39,657 bases of DNA from VMCP01 sp964415065 (GCA_964415065.1 CAYPYX010000018.1:1-39657), one strand, 5' to 3'; positions 1 through 8,349 are shown, counted from the stretch's first letter. Translations and numbers: made by a program. Notes: generated by a model from the sequence alone, not told the origin.

Positions 1-693
1 AATGTGGGTGGCTATCACCCAGCTAAATTGAGTCGTTACCAAGATATTATCAGTTTTGGTATTACCCGAAACGGCGCTCAATTGAGTTCAGATGTAATCT
101 TCCAAAATAATGTTCTCGACATGCTGAATTGCAAATATGTTTTGAGTATGGATAAAGCAGGAAAAGAGGAAATTATCCCCCGAAATACCAATTATGGACA
201 CGTGTGGTTGGTGGATTCTGTTTCTCAGGCCGACAATGCAAAAACCGCATTGGATCAGGTTAATCGATTAAATTTGAGACGTGTAGCAGTAGTTGAATCG
301 GCTGAAAGCAATAAACCTTCGACTTTGGTATATCAACATGACTCTGCGGATCAGTATGCTCAGACAACCTATTCTAGTGATACCATTCGCTATGAAGGTA
401 GCAATAAATCAAAGGCTTTATTGGTATTCTCTGAAATTTACTACAATGAAAAGAATGGTGGTTGGAAGGTGTTTGTCGATTCCAAACCAGCAACGGCATT
501 GCGAGTGAATTATGTTCTTCGTGCTGTAGAGGTGGAACCAGGGAAACACCAAATTGAATGGCGCTATGAACCAGCAGACAGAAGTTTGTTCGTTAATGTT
601 GAATTGGGTACATCTATCCTTATTTTATTAGGCTTTTTGGGAATGTTGTTCAAAGAATTGAAAGAACAATCTTCAGAAGAAAAAGCTGCTTAG
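1..693 (+). CDS. YfhO-family membrane protein, C-terminal part (5' end outside window)
   Basis: The reading frame is open from the first base, so this is the 3' end of a larger gene. The visible part begins with a GGYHPAKLSRYQ stretch resembling the conserved YfhO motif in which a Gly-Gly-Tyr is followed by A-K-L-x-R-Y-Q. A soluble domain follows (SEIYYNEKNGGWKVFVDSKP), as in YfhO-type large membrane proteins linked to surface polymer glycosylation. One hydrophobic helix lies near the C-terminus (about residues 200-217 of the visible part), followed by a charged tail rich in Glu and Lys. A glycosyltransferase gene starts 24 bases downstream, which fits a glycan-assembly role. The family call rests on motif memory. 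The function inferred is transfer or modification of surface sugars and is not certain. Confidence 0.72.
   Translation, partial: NVGGYHPAKLSRYQDIISFGITRNGAQLSSDVIFQNNVLDMLNCKYVLSMDKAGKEEIIPRNTNYGHVWLVDSVSQADNAKTALDQVNRLNLRRVAVVESAESNKPSTLVYQHDSADQYAQTTYSSDTIRYEGSNKSKALLVFSEIYYNEKNGGWKVFVDSKPATALRVNYVLRAVEVEPGKHQIEWRYEPADRSLFVNVELGTSILILLGFLGMLFKELKEQSSEEKAA
174..185 (-). repeat. One-mismatch copy of the TTTYGGGGGATG word
   Basis: Plus strand reads TATCCCCCGAAA. The 11-base core ATCCCCCGAAA is exact. It lies inside the YfhO-like gene and encodes Ile-Pro-Arg. Confidence 0.6.
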
Positions 694-717
694 TTATAGG
701 TAAACCTTAAAACGAAA

Positions 718-1485
718 TTGAAAATATCGTTAATCACCATCAATTACAATAATCTACGTGGATTGAAAGCCACCGTAGATTCGGTGATTTCTTCCGACGG
801 TTTTCCTTTTTTGGAAAACATAGAATGGATTGTGGTTGACGGGAATTCCAACGATGGCTCAGCAGAATGGTTGCGAGAAAATGCGCATCATTTCCAAAAA
901 CTCATCATTGAAAAAGACAAAGGAATATACGATGCCATGAATAAAGGCATTCAACACGCTACGGGTGATTATCTTTGGTTTTTGAATTCCGGTGATCGTT
1001 TGGAAGGTCCACAAGTGCTCAATTCCATTATTCAGGAAATGCATTCATATCCCGCAGACGTTTATTTTGGGGATACTTATTTTGTTGATACAGAGGGAAA
1101 TAATTTAGGATTAATTAGCGAGAAAAAACCCCAGCCGTTTCCTGCTAAATTGGGTCCGAATAGTTTTCGATTTGGAATGAATATTTGTCATCAGAGTTTT
1201 ATTGCCAAAAAGGATTGGGCGCCTTTCTACAATACTCAGTATCGATTAGCTGCTGATGTAGATTGGGTAATTGAAATCTTAAAAAAGAAGCCAACAACGC
1301 ATCGATTTGCAATGGTAGTTTCTAAGTTTGAGGTAGGTGGTAGTAGCTATGAGCACACCAAAAAAGCATGGAAAGAACGATATGCCATTTTAAGTAAGCA
1401 CTATGGGGCGTTATCTAATTTTTTGGCCCATATTTGGATTTTTGGTCGAAGGATTATTTTCAATCTCAAAAATAAATGGGGTTAA
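718..1485 (+). CDS. Family 2 glycosyltransferase
   Basis: A 255-residue GT-A fold glycosyltransferase. Residues 2-12 (KISLITINYNN) form the first beta strand with the nucleotide-binding motif, WIVVDGNSNDGS gives the second strand, and residues about 80-95 (GDYLWFLNSGDRL) hold the position of the metal-binding DxD-like acid. The initiation codon is TTG at 718. It is chosen because the conserved strand begins at the very next residue and no ATG fits. It would transfer a sugar from a nucleotide-sugar donor at the cytoplasmic face of the membrane, probably for polysaccharide or glycoconjugate synthesis. The preceding YfhO-like gene ends 24 bases upstream, so the two are likely co-transcribed. Acceptor and sugar cannot be told from the sequence. 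Confidence 0.88.
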   Translation: MKISLITINYNNLRGLKATVDSVISSDGFPFLENIEWIVVDGNSNDGSAEWLRENAHHFQKLIIEKDKGIYDAMNKGIQHATGDYLWFLNSGDRLEGPQVLNSIIQEMHSYPADVYFGDTYFVDTEGNNLGLISEKKPQPFPAKLGPNSFRFGMNICHQSFIAKKDWAPFYNTQYRLAADVDWVIEILKKKPTTHRFAMVVSKFEVGGSSYEHTKKAWKERYAILSKHYGALSNFLAHIWIFGRRIIFNLKNKWG

Positions 1486-1639
1486 TTTGATCAATTTTGA
1501 AACAACAATCATGATGAAATCAATTACGAGGATGTCATAACTGAGCGTTGAACATGGAGATACTAAAATGGTTGGAATAAATAATAGGGTGTTGCTTTAA
1601 TTAACTAACATCAAAGTGCAAAAAGGATTGTAAAATAGC

Positions 1640-2410
1640 ATGAGTAATACGAATAGGGTAGATAAAACACTTTTTGAAGAAGGACATTATTTAGGGAAAC
1701 CTGCTGATGCGAACGACTTGTTGGTGCAACGCAGAATTCGCATCTTGAATCAATTTCCAGGGTTCTTTGGTGAGCAATTTGATTTTTTAGAAATTGGATG
1801 CGGAAATGGGAATACTGTTTTGCCTTTATCCGGGAAATTTTCTAAAACCTATGGTTTAGAGTATACCAATCAACATGAAGGCGACTTTAATCGCTTAAAA
1901 AATGAATTGGGCGTTCAAAACTCCGAATTTGTTTGCAGAGATATTACGGCAGGTCCGTTTGAGCCCAAAGTGGATCGTGTTTTAAGTTTTGAAGTAATTG
2001 AGCACTTACCAACGGAAGATGCGGTAAAGAACTACGCAGGTTCGCTTAAAGATGGTGGACTTTGTGCGATTTCTGTGCCCAATAAATGGTGGATTTTTGA
2101 AACGCATGGGGCCAGTTTACCATTATTGCCTTGGAATCGGGTGCCTTTTTTTTCTTGGTTGCCCCGACCTTTGCATGAGCGTTGGGCGTTAGCTCGCATT
2201 TATACGAAGAAAAGAATACATAAATTGTTGGAGGATTCTGGATTTGAAATTATAGATACTCATTACGTTATGGCGCCTATGGATGTGATTAAATGGAAGC
2301 CATTGCAGCAGTTTTTAAGAAAATGGATTTTTAATAACGATACGACGAAAGTTCCATTTAAATCGGTGAGTATCATGGTATTCTGTCGAAAAAAGGAAAC
2401 CACTGTATAG
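1640..2410 (+). CDS. Class I SAM-dependent methyltransferase
   Basis: A 256-residue protein with a Rossmann-type methyltransferase core. FLEIGCGNGNT (motif I, SAM-binding) is near residue 50, an acidic strand end (YGLEYT) follows, then VLSFEVIEHL, typical of the methyltransferase 11/23 group, and GGLCAISVPN. The C-terminal 80 residues carry aromatic and basic stretches (KWWIFETHG, LPRPLHERW) often seen in sugar or lipid methyltransferases of glycan clusters. A 154-base gap separates it from the glycosyltransferase. Its neighbours suggest modification of a cell-surface glycan or lipid intermediate, but that is inference. The upstream leader is A-rich with no clear Shine-Dalgarno sequence. Confidence 0.82.
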   Translation: MSNTNRVDKTLFEEGHYLGKPADANDLLVQRRIRILNQFPGFFGEQFDFLEIGCGNGNTVLPLSGKFSKTYGLEYTNQHEGDFNRLKNELGVQNSEFVCRDITAGPFEPKVDRVLSFEVIEHLPTEDAVKNYAGSLKDGGLCAISVPNKWWIFETHGASLPLLPWNRVPFFSWLPRPLHERWALARIYTKKRIHKLLEDSGFEIIDTHYVMAPMDVIKWKPLQQFLRKWIFNNDTTKVPFKSVSIMVFCRKKETTV

Positions 2411-2411
2411 A

Positions 2412-2423
2412 CATCCCCCGAAA
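2412..2423 (-). repeat. Exact copy of the TTTYGGGGGATG word (intergenic)
   Basis: Plus strand reads CATCCCCCGAAA immediately after the methyltransferase stop codon and 6 bases before the -7 box of the downstream protease gene, so it lies in the promoter spacer. Confidence 0.75.
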
Positions 2424-2429
2424 AAATAA

Positions 2430-2437
2430 TAAATTTG
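2430..2437 (+). promoter_or_regulatory. Bacteroidota-type -7 box (TAAATTTG) for the S8 protease
   Basis: Matches the TAnnTTTG consensus 18 bases before the ATG at 2456. No good -33 TTTG is seen at the usual distance. Confidence 0.5.
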
Positions 2438-2455
2438 ACTTTATTGAAATTCACT

Positions 2456-4042
2456 ATGAAAATGAAAAAATATAGCTTAATGTTTGGTGCTGCCTTGATG
2501 TTTATGTCATTAGGGGCACAAGGGAAAAAGCCAGCTACAGATTGGCATTACAGCACACCAAGCAAAAAAAACATGGGTATCTCATTGTATGAAGCATACC
2601 AATCAACAGCGGCAAAAAATGCCTCAACGCCTGTTGTAGTTGCAGTAATTGATGGTGGTACAGATGTGAACCACGAAGATTTGAAAGATGTAATTTGGGT
2701 AAATTCTGATGAAATTCCTGGTAATGGAATCGATGACGATAAGAACGGTTACATTGACGACGTGAACGGTTGGAACTTCATTGGTGGTGCTGATGGAGGA
2801 ATGGTAAGCGCAGATAACTTGGAAAGTGTTCGTGTTTATCAGAAATTGAGTAAAAAGTTTGAAAATTTAGACGCAGCAACTATCGATCAGAATAGTTCTG
2901 AATATGCTCTGTATCAAAAATTAAAGGCGGATGTTACCAAAGAGCAAAAGCGTTGGGGCGGAATGTCAAAACAGTTAAACATGATGGTAGAAGCTTTGAA
3001 TAAAATCCAAACTGCAACGGGCAAGGAAGATCCAAATGCTGAAGATTTAGAAGCGGCTAGTATCGAAGATCCATTGGCAGATGCTATTGCTAAAAGCTTG
3101 GCAAAAGGAATGAAAAAATCCAAAAATGGTGAGAGCTTTTTAAGTGTAAAAAATGAGCTTCAAGATCAATTAAATCATGTAGAAGCAAGAGCTAATTTCC
3201 ACTATAATCCCAATTTTGATTCTCGTAAAATTGTGGGTGATGATTATTCAAACTCTTCTCAACGTATCTATGGAAATAATAACGTAATTGGACCCGATGC
3301 ATCTCACGGGACTCACGTTGCCGGAATTATTGCAGCAACACGTGGTAATAACGTAGGATTCGATGGAATTGCAGATAATGCAAAAATCATGGTGGTTCGA
3401 GTAGTTCCAGATGGCGACGAGAGAGATAAAGACGTTGCAAACGGTATTCGCTATGCTGTAGATAATGGTGCTAAAATCATCAATATGAGTTTTGGTAAGG
3501 GATATTCTTGGGATAAAAATATTGTAGATAGTGCAGTAGCTTATGCCGAAGCTAAAGGTGTTTTGTTAGTACACGCAGCAGGAAATAGTGGTCAAGACAA
3601 TGATATTACAGGTAACTTCCCTAATGATTCTTTGTGGGGTGGTAAGCGCTTTGCAGCCAATTGGATTGAAATTGGAGCAAGTCAACCTGAGCGTAAAAAA
3701 TTGGCAACGGATTTCTCGAATTATGGTAAGAATAATGTAGATTTATTCGCGCCTGGTCAAGATATTTACAGCACAATTCCCAATAACAAATACGAATATT
3801 TCGACGGAACTAGTATGGCTGCACCGGTAGTTTCAGGTGTTGCTGCATTGGTTTGGAGTCGTTATCCTAATTTAACCGCTGTTCAAATGAAAGAAATTTT
3901 AATGAAATCAAGCGTTAAATTGGAAAAGAAAGTAATCCGTCCCCATACTAAGAAAGAGAAAGTAAAATTCAGCGATTTGTGCGTAAGCAGCGGATTGGTT
4001 AATGCAAAAGCAGCACTAGAACTAGCAGCAACTTACAAGTAA
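2456..4042 (+). CDS. Secreted subtilisin-like (S8) serine protease
   Basis: 528 residues from the ATG at 2456. An upstream in-frame ATG at 2435 would put extra residues before the signal peptide, so I chose 2456, which also fits the -7 box. Residues 1-25 form a signal peptide (MKMKKY, hydrophobic core, then SLGAQG). The catalytic triad is visible: Asp66 in AVIDGGTDVNHEDL, His284 in SHGTHVAG and Ser453 in GTSMAAPVVSG. The Asp-to-His spacing is about 218 residues, much longer than in classical subtilisins. The extra segment is rich in Asn, Lys and Glu and includes a likely helical part at about residues 125-215. There is no obvious prodomain and no type IX C-terminal sorting domain. It is predicted to act in the periplasm or outside. 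Its stop overlaps the end of the convergent maf gene by 10 bases. Confidence 0.92.
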   Translation: MKMKKYSLMFGAALMFMSLGAQGKKPATDWHYSTPSKKNMGISLYEAYQSTAAKNASTPVVVAVIDGGTDVNHEDLKDVIWVNSDEIPGNGIDDDKNGYIDDVNGWNFIGGADGGMVSADNLESVRVYQKLSKKFENLDAATIDQNSSEYALYQKLKADVTKEQKRWGGMSKQLNMMVEALNKIQTATGKEDPNAEDLEAASIEDPLADAIAKSLAKGMKKSKNGESFLSVKNELQDQLNHVEARANFHYNPNFDSRKIVGDDYSNSSQRIYGNNNVIGPDASHGTHVAGIIAATRGNNVGFDGIADNAKIMVVRVVPDGDERDKDVANGIRYAVDNGAKIINMSFGKGYSWDKNIVDSAVAYAEAKGVLLVHAAGNSGQDNDITGNFPNDSLWGGKRFAANWIEIGASQPERKKLATDFSNYGKNNVDLFAPGQDIYSTIPNNKYEYFDGTSMAAPVVSGVAALVWSRYPNLTAVQMKEILMKSSVKLEKKVIRPHTKKEKVKFSDLCVSSGLVNAKAALELAATYK

Positions 4043-4623
4043 CTCAAAAAGGATTTCAATTCTCGATAAAATTTTGCAGATGGGAAACCCATAACATTGT
4101 AAAAACATCCTTGGATGCCTTTTACTCCCACAGTTCCCATCCAATCCTGAATACCATAACTGCCGGCTTTATCAAAAGGTCGGCAGTTTTGTATATATAA
4201 ATCTATTTCTTCTTCAGTTAGTGGATAGAATTCGACCTGTGTCGAATCGTGAAATGTATGGCACTTCTCGGCATTGCGAAGGGTAACTCCCGTGTAAACC
4301 GTATGGGTTTTGCCACTTAGTTTTCGGAGCATCTGTTGAGCCTCCTCTGCGTTTGCTGGCTTATTCAGTACTTCATTATCAATCCAAACAATAGTATCGG
4401 CTGTTACTAAAATGTGGTTTTCCGGAATTTCATGAATAAAATGCTGGGATTTATGAAGCGACAAGTAATCACAAATTTCATATGCTTTTAGTTCTGTGGG
4501 GAAGTCTTCATCAGCCTGAATGGAAACAACTTCAAATTCAAAACCAGCCATAGAAAGTATTTCTTTTCTTCTTGGGGATTGTGAAGCCAAAAGTATTTTT
4601 GGTAAATTCGGTTTGGATTTCAT
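4033..4623 (-). CDS. maf: Maf-like nucleoside triphosphate pyrophosphatase
   Basis: A 196-residue cytoplasmic protein of normal Maf length. The N-terminal ILLASQSPRRKEIL is the Maf signature (phosphate-binding loop with Ser and two Arg), followed by the usual acidic stretch (QADEDFPTE), VTADTIVW with the catalytic Asp, and a C-terminal AGSYGIQDWMG motif. Maf proteins hydrolyse non-canonical or modified NTPs such as dTTP, UTP or m5UTP to the monophosphate and have been linked to septum control. The motif order supports the YhdE-like group, but substrate choice is inference. It is convergent with the protease and divergent from the spermidine-synthase-like gene. Confidence 0.93.
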   Translation of the reverse strand: MKSKPNLPKILLASQSPRRKEILSMAGFEFEVVSIQADEDFPTELKAYEICDYLSLHKSQHFIHEIPENHILVTADTIVWIDNEVLNKPANAEEAQQMLRKLSGKTHTVYTGVTLRNAEKCHTFHDSTQVEFYPLTEEEIDLYIQNCRPFDKAGSYGIQDWMGTVGVKGIQGCFYNVMGFPSAKFYRELKSFLSYL

Positions 4624-4753
4624 ATTTTGGAGTAAAAATTCACAAATGTTTTAGATTCATTTAAGAATATGTTATTCAAATTAGTAACGATTATTAGTTT
4701 AATAAAAACGTGCAGTTGGAATAAATTTTGAAACACCGCAAAAATACAAGAAT

Positions 4754-5395
4754 ATGGAATCAACTAGGTTTGCTAAATTCAGAAGTTATTTATGGCCCAT
4801 TGTTCTGTACAGAACGCAAGGTAATTTAAACCACGGTTTGGAATTAACCCTATATCGCGGAAAACTTTTATTGGACGCAGATCGAGTCAATTATTCTTTT
4901 GGAACACTGCACAAAGTAATGAAAGGTGCATTAAATCGAGTACATTCAAGTGGAGGTGATTTTAGTCGTGTTTTGATTTTGGGATACGGTGGAGGTAGTG
5001 CGGCAAAAATCATACATGAAGATTATTCAAATGACGCAGAAATTGTGGGGGTGGATGCTGATGAAAAGGTTATTGAATTAGCATCAAAACACTTTTATAC
5101 CCGGGGTGTAAAGTTGGTGCATTCTGATGCTTTTGATTATGTGAATCAAGCGCGAAAAAACGGTTGGAAATACTCCTTGTTAATTGTCGATTTATTTGTG
5201 AACGAACTCTCACCCAATTATAGTTTAGCTCAACTTGAATCGTTTAAATCGGTATTGTCTCCAAATGGTAAAATGATCATTAACACGATGTTAGACGATC
5301 AAGAATTCAGAGATTTGGAATTGAAACTCCAGGAACTGAACATTAAATATGAGTCGTGGATTAAAGTCGAAGGTAATCGAGTAATCATTGCATGA
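4754..5395 (+). CDS. Spermidine-synthase-like SAM-fold protein, short form
   Basis: A 213-residue protein with the spermidine synthase / methyltransferase Rossmann fold. Residues about 74-105 (VLILGYGGGSAAKII, then IVGVDADEKVIELA) form the nucleotide-binding motifs, and SLLIVDLF replaces the usual polyamine synthase aspartate motif. Length is well below the 280-300 residues of true SpeE. The N-terminal beta domain is reduced to about 60 residues, which argues against genuine polyamine synthesis. Similar short proteins are common in Bacteroidota and their reaction is not established. It stands alone on the plus strand, divergent from maf with a 130-base gap and convergent with the dehydrogenase gene. 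Confidence 0.7.
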   Translation: MESTRFAKFRSYLWPIVLYRTQGNLNHGLELTLYRGKLLLDADRVNYSFGTLHKVMKGALNRVHSSGGDFSRVLILGYGGGSAAKIIHEDYSNDAEIVGVDADEKVIELASKHFYTRGVKLVHSDAFDYVNQARKNGWKYSLLIVDLFVNELSPNYSLAQLESFKSVLSPNGKMIINTMLDDQEFRDLELKLQELNIKYESWIKVEGNRVIIA

Positions 5396-5447
5396 TTTTT
5401 TCTTACCTTGGGAGAGCAAAAATCAAATGGAGAAAACCAATTTGTAA

Positions 5448-6335
5448 TTACTTGAAATTTGGCGCCACAACCAATTCTTTGGTTCCATGACTGTAATCGT
5501 AAAAGCCTCTTCCACTTTTTACTCCTAAATCCCCAGAAGTTACCATGTTTATGAGCAAAGGAGAGGGTGCATATTTAGGATTTCCAAATCCATCATGTAG
5601 TACATTTAATATCGCTAGACAAACATCTAAACCGATGAAATCCGCCAATTGCAAGGGCCCCATTGGATGTGCCATTCCCAATTTCATGATGGTATCAATT
5701 TCAGTTACTCCAGCTACACCTTCATGTAAAGAATGGATTGCTTCATTGATCATGGGCATTAAAATTCGATTAGCGATGAAACCTGGATAATCTTGAGTTA
5801 ATGCAGGAATTTTGCCTAATTTTTTAGATAAGTCCATGATGGTTTCTGTGATGGCTTTATCCGTTTTAAAACCTTCAATCACTTCTACCAATTTCATAAC
5901 TGGAACGGGATTCATGAAGTGCATTCCAATTACTTTGTCGGGACGACTGGTAACACTGCCAATTTTAGTAATGCTAATAGAGGAAGTATTGGATGCCAAA
6001 ATGCAATTTGCAGGGGTGAATTGATCTAAGTCGCGGAAGATTTGAAGTTTAATATTGATGTTTTCTGTAGCGGCTTCTACTACTAAATCTGCATTTTCAA
6101 CTCCAGACTTTAGATCGGTGAAACAAGCGATTCTCGCCAAAGATTCTAATTTTTGAGATTCTGTAATGGCTTCTTTTGCCACTTGGCGGTCCATGTTTTT
6201 ACTGATGGTAGCCATTGCTTTATCGAGCATTTCTTGTTTTACGTCGATGAGATTTACACTGTATCCGTTCTGAGCAAAAACGTGAACGATACCGTTCCCC
6301 ATGGTTCCACCACCGATAACTGCAATTTGTTTCAT
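5448..6335 (-). CDS. hbd: 3-hydroxyacyl-CoA (3-hydroxybutyryl-CoA) dehydrogenase
   Basis: A 295-residue single-function dehydrogenase. Residues 4-20 (IAVIGGGTMGNGIVHVF) are the NAD-binding Rossmann loop and NLIDVKQEML carries the Asp that reads NAD. VIGMHFMNPVPVMKLVEVI contains the catalytic His, and PGFIANRILMPMINEA opens the C-terminal helical domain with its conserved Asn and Glu. It oxidises 3-hydroxyacyl-CoA or reduces acetoacetyl-CoA using NAD(H) in fatty-acid or butanoate metabolism. Length fits the Hbd/PaaH type, not the large FadB fusion. The start ATG at 6335 follows a -7 box by only four bases, so the mRNA is probably leaderless. It is divergent from queA. Confidence 0.93.
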   Translation of the reverse strand: MKQIAVIGGGTMGNGIVHVFAQNGYSVNLIDVKQEMLDKAMATISKNMDRQVAKEAITESQKLESLARIACFTDLKSGVENADLVVEAATENINIKLQIFRDLDQFTPANCILASNTSSISITKIGSVTSRPDKVIGMHFMNPVPVMKLVEVIEGFKTDKAITETIMDLSKKLGKIPALTQDYPGFIANRILMPMINEAIHSLHEGVAGVTEIDTIMKLGMAHPMGPLQLADFIGLDVCLAILNVLHDGFGNPKYAPSPLLINMVTSGDLGVKSGRGFYDYSHGTKELVVAPNFK

Positions 6336-6339
6336 GCTG

Positions 6340-6347
6340 CAAAGTTA
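6340..6347 (-). promoter_or_regulatory. -7 box TAACTTTG directly before the dehydrogenase start
   Basis: The minus strand reads TAACTTTG-CAGC-ATG. Transcription would start at or within a base or two of the ATG. Confidence 0.6.
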
Positions 6348-6390
6348 ACCTTTTTCAAATTGAAAAAAACGGGAACGAATAAAAATGAGT

Positions 6391-6398
6391 TATATTTG
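6391..6398 (+). promoter_or_regulatory. -7 box TATATTTG for queA
   Basis: A TAnnTTTG match 28 bases before the queA ATG. The leader contains a short CCCC/GGGG stem at 6401-6414. Confidence 0.5.
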
Positions 6399-6426
6399 CA
6401 CCCCAATTTAGGGGAATTACATACTT

Positions 6427-7473
6427 ATGAAATTATCGCAGTTTAAATTTGAGTTACCAGAAGAGTTGATCGCACAAGAACCCTTGAAAACTCGCCACGA
6501 TGCACGTTTGTTGGTAATAGATCGCAAAACTCAAAAAATTGAACACCGCAAATTCCACGATTTGTTGGATATATTTAATGAAGACGATGTATTTGTTGTA
6601 AACGATACCAAAGTGTTTACAGCGCGTATGTACGGTCAAAAAGAAAAGACCGGTGCTCAAATTGAAGTATTTCTTCTAAGAGAACTAAATCATGAGCTTC
6701 GTTTGTGGGATGTATTGGTAGATCCCGCTAGAAAAATTCGTGTAGGAAATAAGTTGTACTTTGGCGACGATGATTTGGTAGCCGAAGTGGTAGACAATAC
6801 AACCAGTCGAGGTAGAACTATTCGTTTCCTTTTTGATGGAGATGATGAGGCGTTTGATCGTGTAATTAAAAAATTAGGTGAAACCCCCATCCCCAAGTAT
6901 ATCAATAGAACGGTAAAAGAAGAGGATGAGTCTTGGTATCAATCGTTGTTTGCTAAGAATGTTGGTGCGGTTGCTGCGCCTGCTGCACAATTGCATTTTA
7001 CGCGTGAATTACTGATGCGTATGGATATCAAAGGTATTAAATTTGCTGAGTTGACATTGCATTTAGGTTTGGGTGCATTCCGTGAGGTTGAGGTGGAAGA
7101 TTTGACCAAACACAAAATGGACAGCGAATACTACCGCATCACACCTGAAACTTGCGATACTGTAAACCAAGCTATTTCCACCAAAAATAGAGTAGTGGCA
7201 GTAGGTGGTTCGGTAATGCGCGCTTTGGAGTCTTCTGTTAGTTCAAGTGCTACTTTGAATCCAGGAGAAGGATGGACGGATAAATTTCTTTTCCCTCCCC
7301 ATAATTTCAATATTGCGAATGCATTCATTACCAATTTACATCAACCAGAATCTCCATTGTATATGATGGCTTGTGCCTATACCGATACAGATTTTATGGA
7401 TGAAGTTTACAAAGAAGCAATTAAAGAAAAATATCGCTTTCTGTGCTACGGAGATGCAATGTTGATTATTTGA
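6427..7473 (+). CDS. queA: S-adenosylmethionine:tRNA ribosyltransferase-isomerase QueA
   Basis: 348 residues, the normal QueA length. The N-terminus MKLSQFKFELPEELIAQEP is the family's strongly conserved opening. NDTKVFTARMYGQK, AAPAAQLHFT, LHLGLGAFREVEVEDL and FITNLHQPESPLYMM follow in the expected order. The C-terminus ends with YRFLCYGDAMLII, again as expected. QueA moves the ribosyl group of SAM onto 7-aminomethyl-7-deazaguanine in tRNA, the penultimate step of queuosine synthesis at wobble position 34 of GUN anticodons. No other queuosine gene is in the window. The gene is followed after 29 bases by a tRNA-Leu with its own -7 box. Confidence 0.97.
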   Translation: MKLSQFKFELPEELIAQEPLKTRHDARLLVIDRKTQKIEHRKFHDLLDIFNEDDVFVVNDTKVFTARMYGQKEKTGAQIEVFLLRELNHELRLWDVLVDPARKIRVGNKLYFGDDDLVAEVVDNTTSRGRTIRFLFDGDDEAFDRVIKKLGETPIPKYINRTVKEEDESWYQSLFAKNVGAVAAPAAQLHFTRELLMRMDIKGIKFAELTLHLGLGAFREVEVEDLTKHKMDSEYYRITPETCDTVNQAISTKNRVVAVGGSVMRALESSVSSSATLNPGEGWTDKFLFPPHNFNIANAFITNLHQPESPLYMMACAYTDTDFMDEVYKEAIKEKYRFLCYGDAMLII

Positions 7474-7479
7474 TTTTTG

Positions 7480-7487
7480 TATCTTTG
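7480..7487 (+). promoter_or_regulatory. -7 box TATCTTTG before tRNA-Leu
   Basis: Matches TAnnTTTG and lies 15 bases before the mature tRNA 5' end, which would leave only a short 5' precursor. Confidence 0.5.
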
Positions 7488-7502
7488 CACTGATATGTCT
7501 AA

Positions 7503-7584
7503 GCCCAGTTGGTGAAATTGGTAGACACGCCATCTTGAGGGGGTGGTGTCGCAAGACTTGCTGGTTCGAATCCAGTACTGGGCA
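7503..7584 (+). tRNA. trnL: tRNA-Leu (anticodon GAG)
   Basis: A complete class II tRNA. The acceptor stem GCCCAGT pairs with ACTGGGC at 7577-7583 and the discriminator base is A7584. The anticodon stem CCATC pairs with GGTGG around loop TTGAGGG, giving anticodon GAG (reads CUC and CUU). A long variable arm (TGTCGCAAGACT region) is typical of leucine tRNAs, and the T arm is CTGG-TTCGAAT-CCAG. The CCA end is not encoded (the genome reads CAA after A7584) and must be added enzymatically. The rhomboid gene on the other strand ends 6 bases away. Confidence 0.96.
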
Positions 7585-7590
7585 CAATTT

Positions 7591-8277
7591 CTAATTTTTA
7601 ATCCAGCCCAATCCGTGCAATATTACGTATGCACCGGCTGGAAGTAATCCAAGGTATAGCAGCCATTTTAATTCGGTAATAGGCATTTGAAATCCTAATA
7701 ATGCCGCAGCTACAATTCCTCCGAAAAATAGTCCACCTAAATGTCCTTCGTGGGAAATGCGATTTCGATCCTGAGTTCGACTCATTAAAATACTTGCCCA
7801 AGTGAAAATTATACCGAAAATATAGGCTGGAATGGCAACCGGTATAAAAATAATTCCAACCGATAAATGGGGTTCCAAGAAAAACGAGGCCATGAGTAAT
7901 CCACTAACTCCTCCAGAAGCGCCTAAACTTTGATAATCATCATCGGATCGCCTTAGAATTAACGAAAATATCGAACCACCAAAAACAGAAAGTACAAAAA
8001 TAATGGTTAAAACCGTGGGTCCCCAATGCAAATCGACCAGTGGTGCAAAATAATAGATTCCTATTGCGTTCATGATTAAATGCAACCAACCTGCATGTGC
8101 TAAAAATGGAGTAAATAGCCGGAAATATTCACGTTGTTCACGTATCTGTTTGGAACTAAAAACGAAGTAATGGATTAATTGGGGCTGCGACAATGCCGCT
8201 AGATGGGCAATAATGAGCACACAAATCAAATAGAGTGAGCTAAATTGGGATGGGTCAATATGGGTAAAGATTTGCAT
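7591..8277 (-). CDS. Rhomboid-family intramembrane serine protease
   Basis: A 228-residue integral membrane protein with about six hydrophobic helices. AHAGWLHLIMNAIG carries the conserved His and Asn of the oxyanion side. SLGASGGVSGLL contains the GxSG nucleophile Ser near residue 121. SHEGHLGGLFFGG near residue 180 carries the catalytic His and the helix-packing glycines. All three catalytic elements are intact, so it should be active. It would cut single-span proteins within the inner membrane; the substrate is unknown. The start at 8277 is preceded, with an 8-base gap, by CATATTTG, a one-mismatch -7 box. It is divergent from the HD-domain gene. Confidence 0.9.
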   Translation of the reverse strand: MQIFTHIDPSQFSSLYLICVLIIAHLAALSQPQLIHYFVFSSKQIREQREYFRLFTPFLAHAGWLHLIMNAIGIYYFAPLVDLHWGPTVLTIIFVLSVFGGSIFSLILRRSDDDYQSLGASGGVSGLLMASFFLEPHLSVGIIFIPVAIPAYIFGIIFTWASILMSRTQDRNRISHEGHLGGLFFGGIVAAALLGFQMPITELKWLLYLGLLPAGAYVILHGLGWIKN

Positions 8278-8349
8278 GTACCTAGCAAATATGGTAAAAA
8301 CATGGGTATATTTGATTGTAGATTTGCGATATTTCCGATAAAAGCGGGA

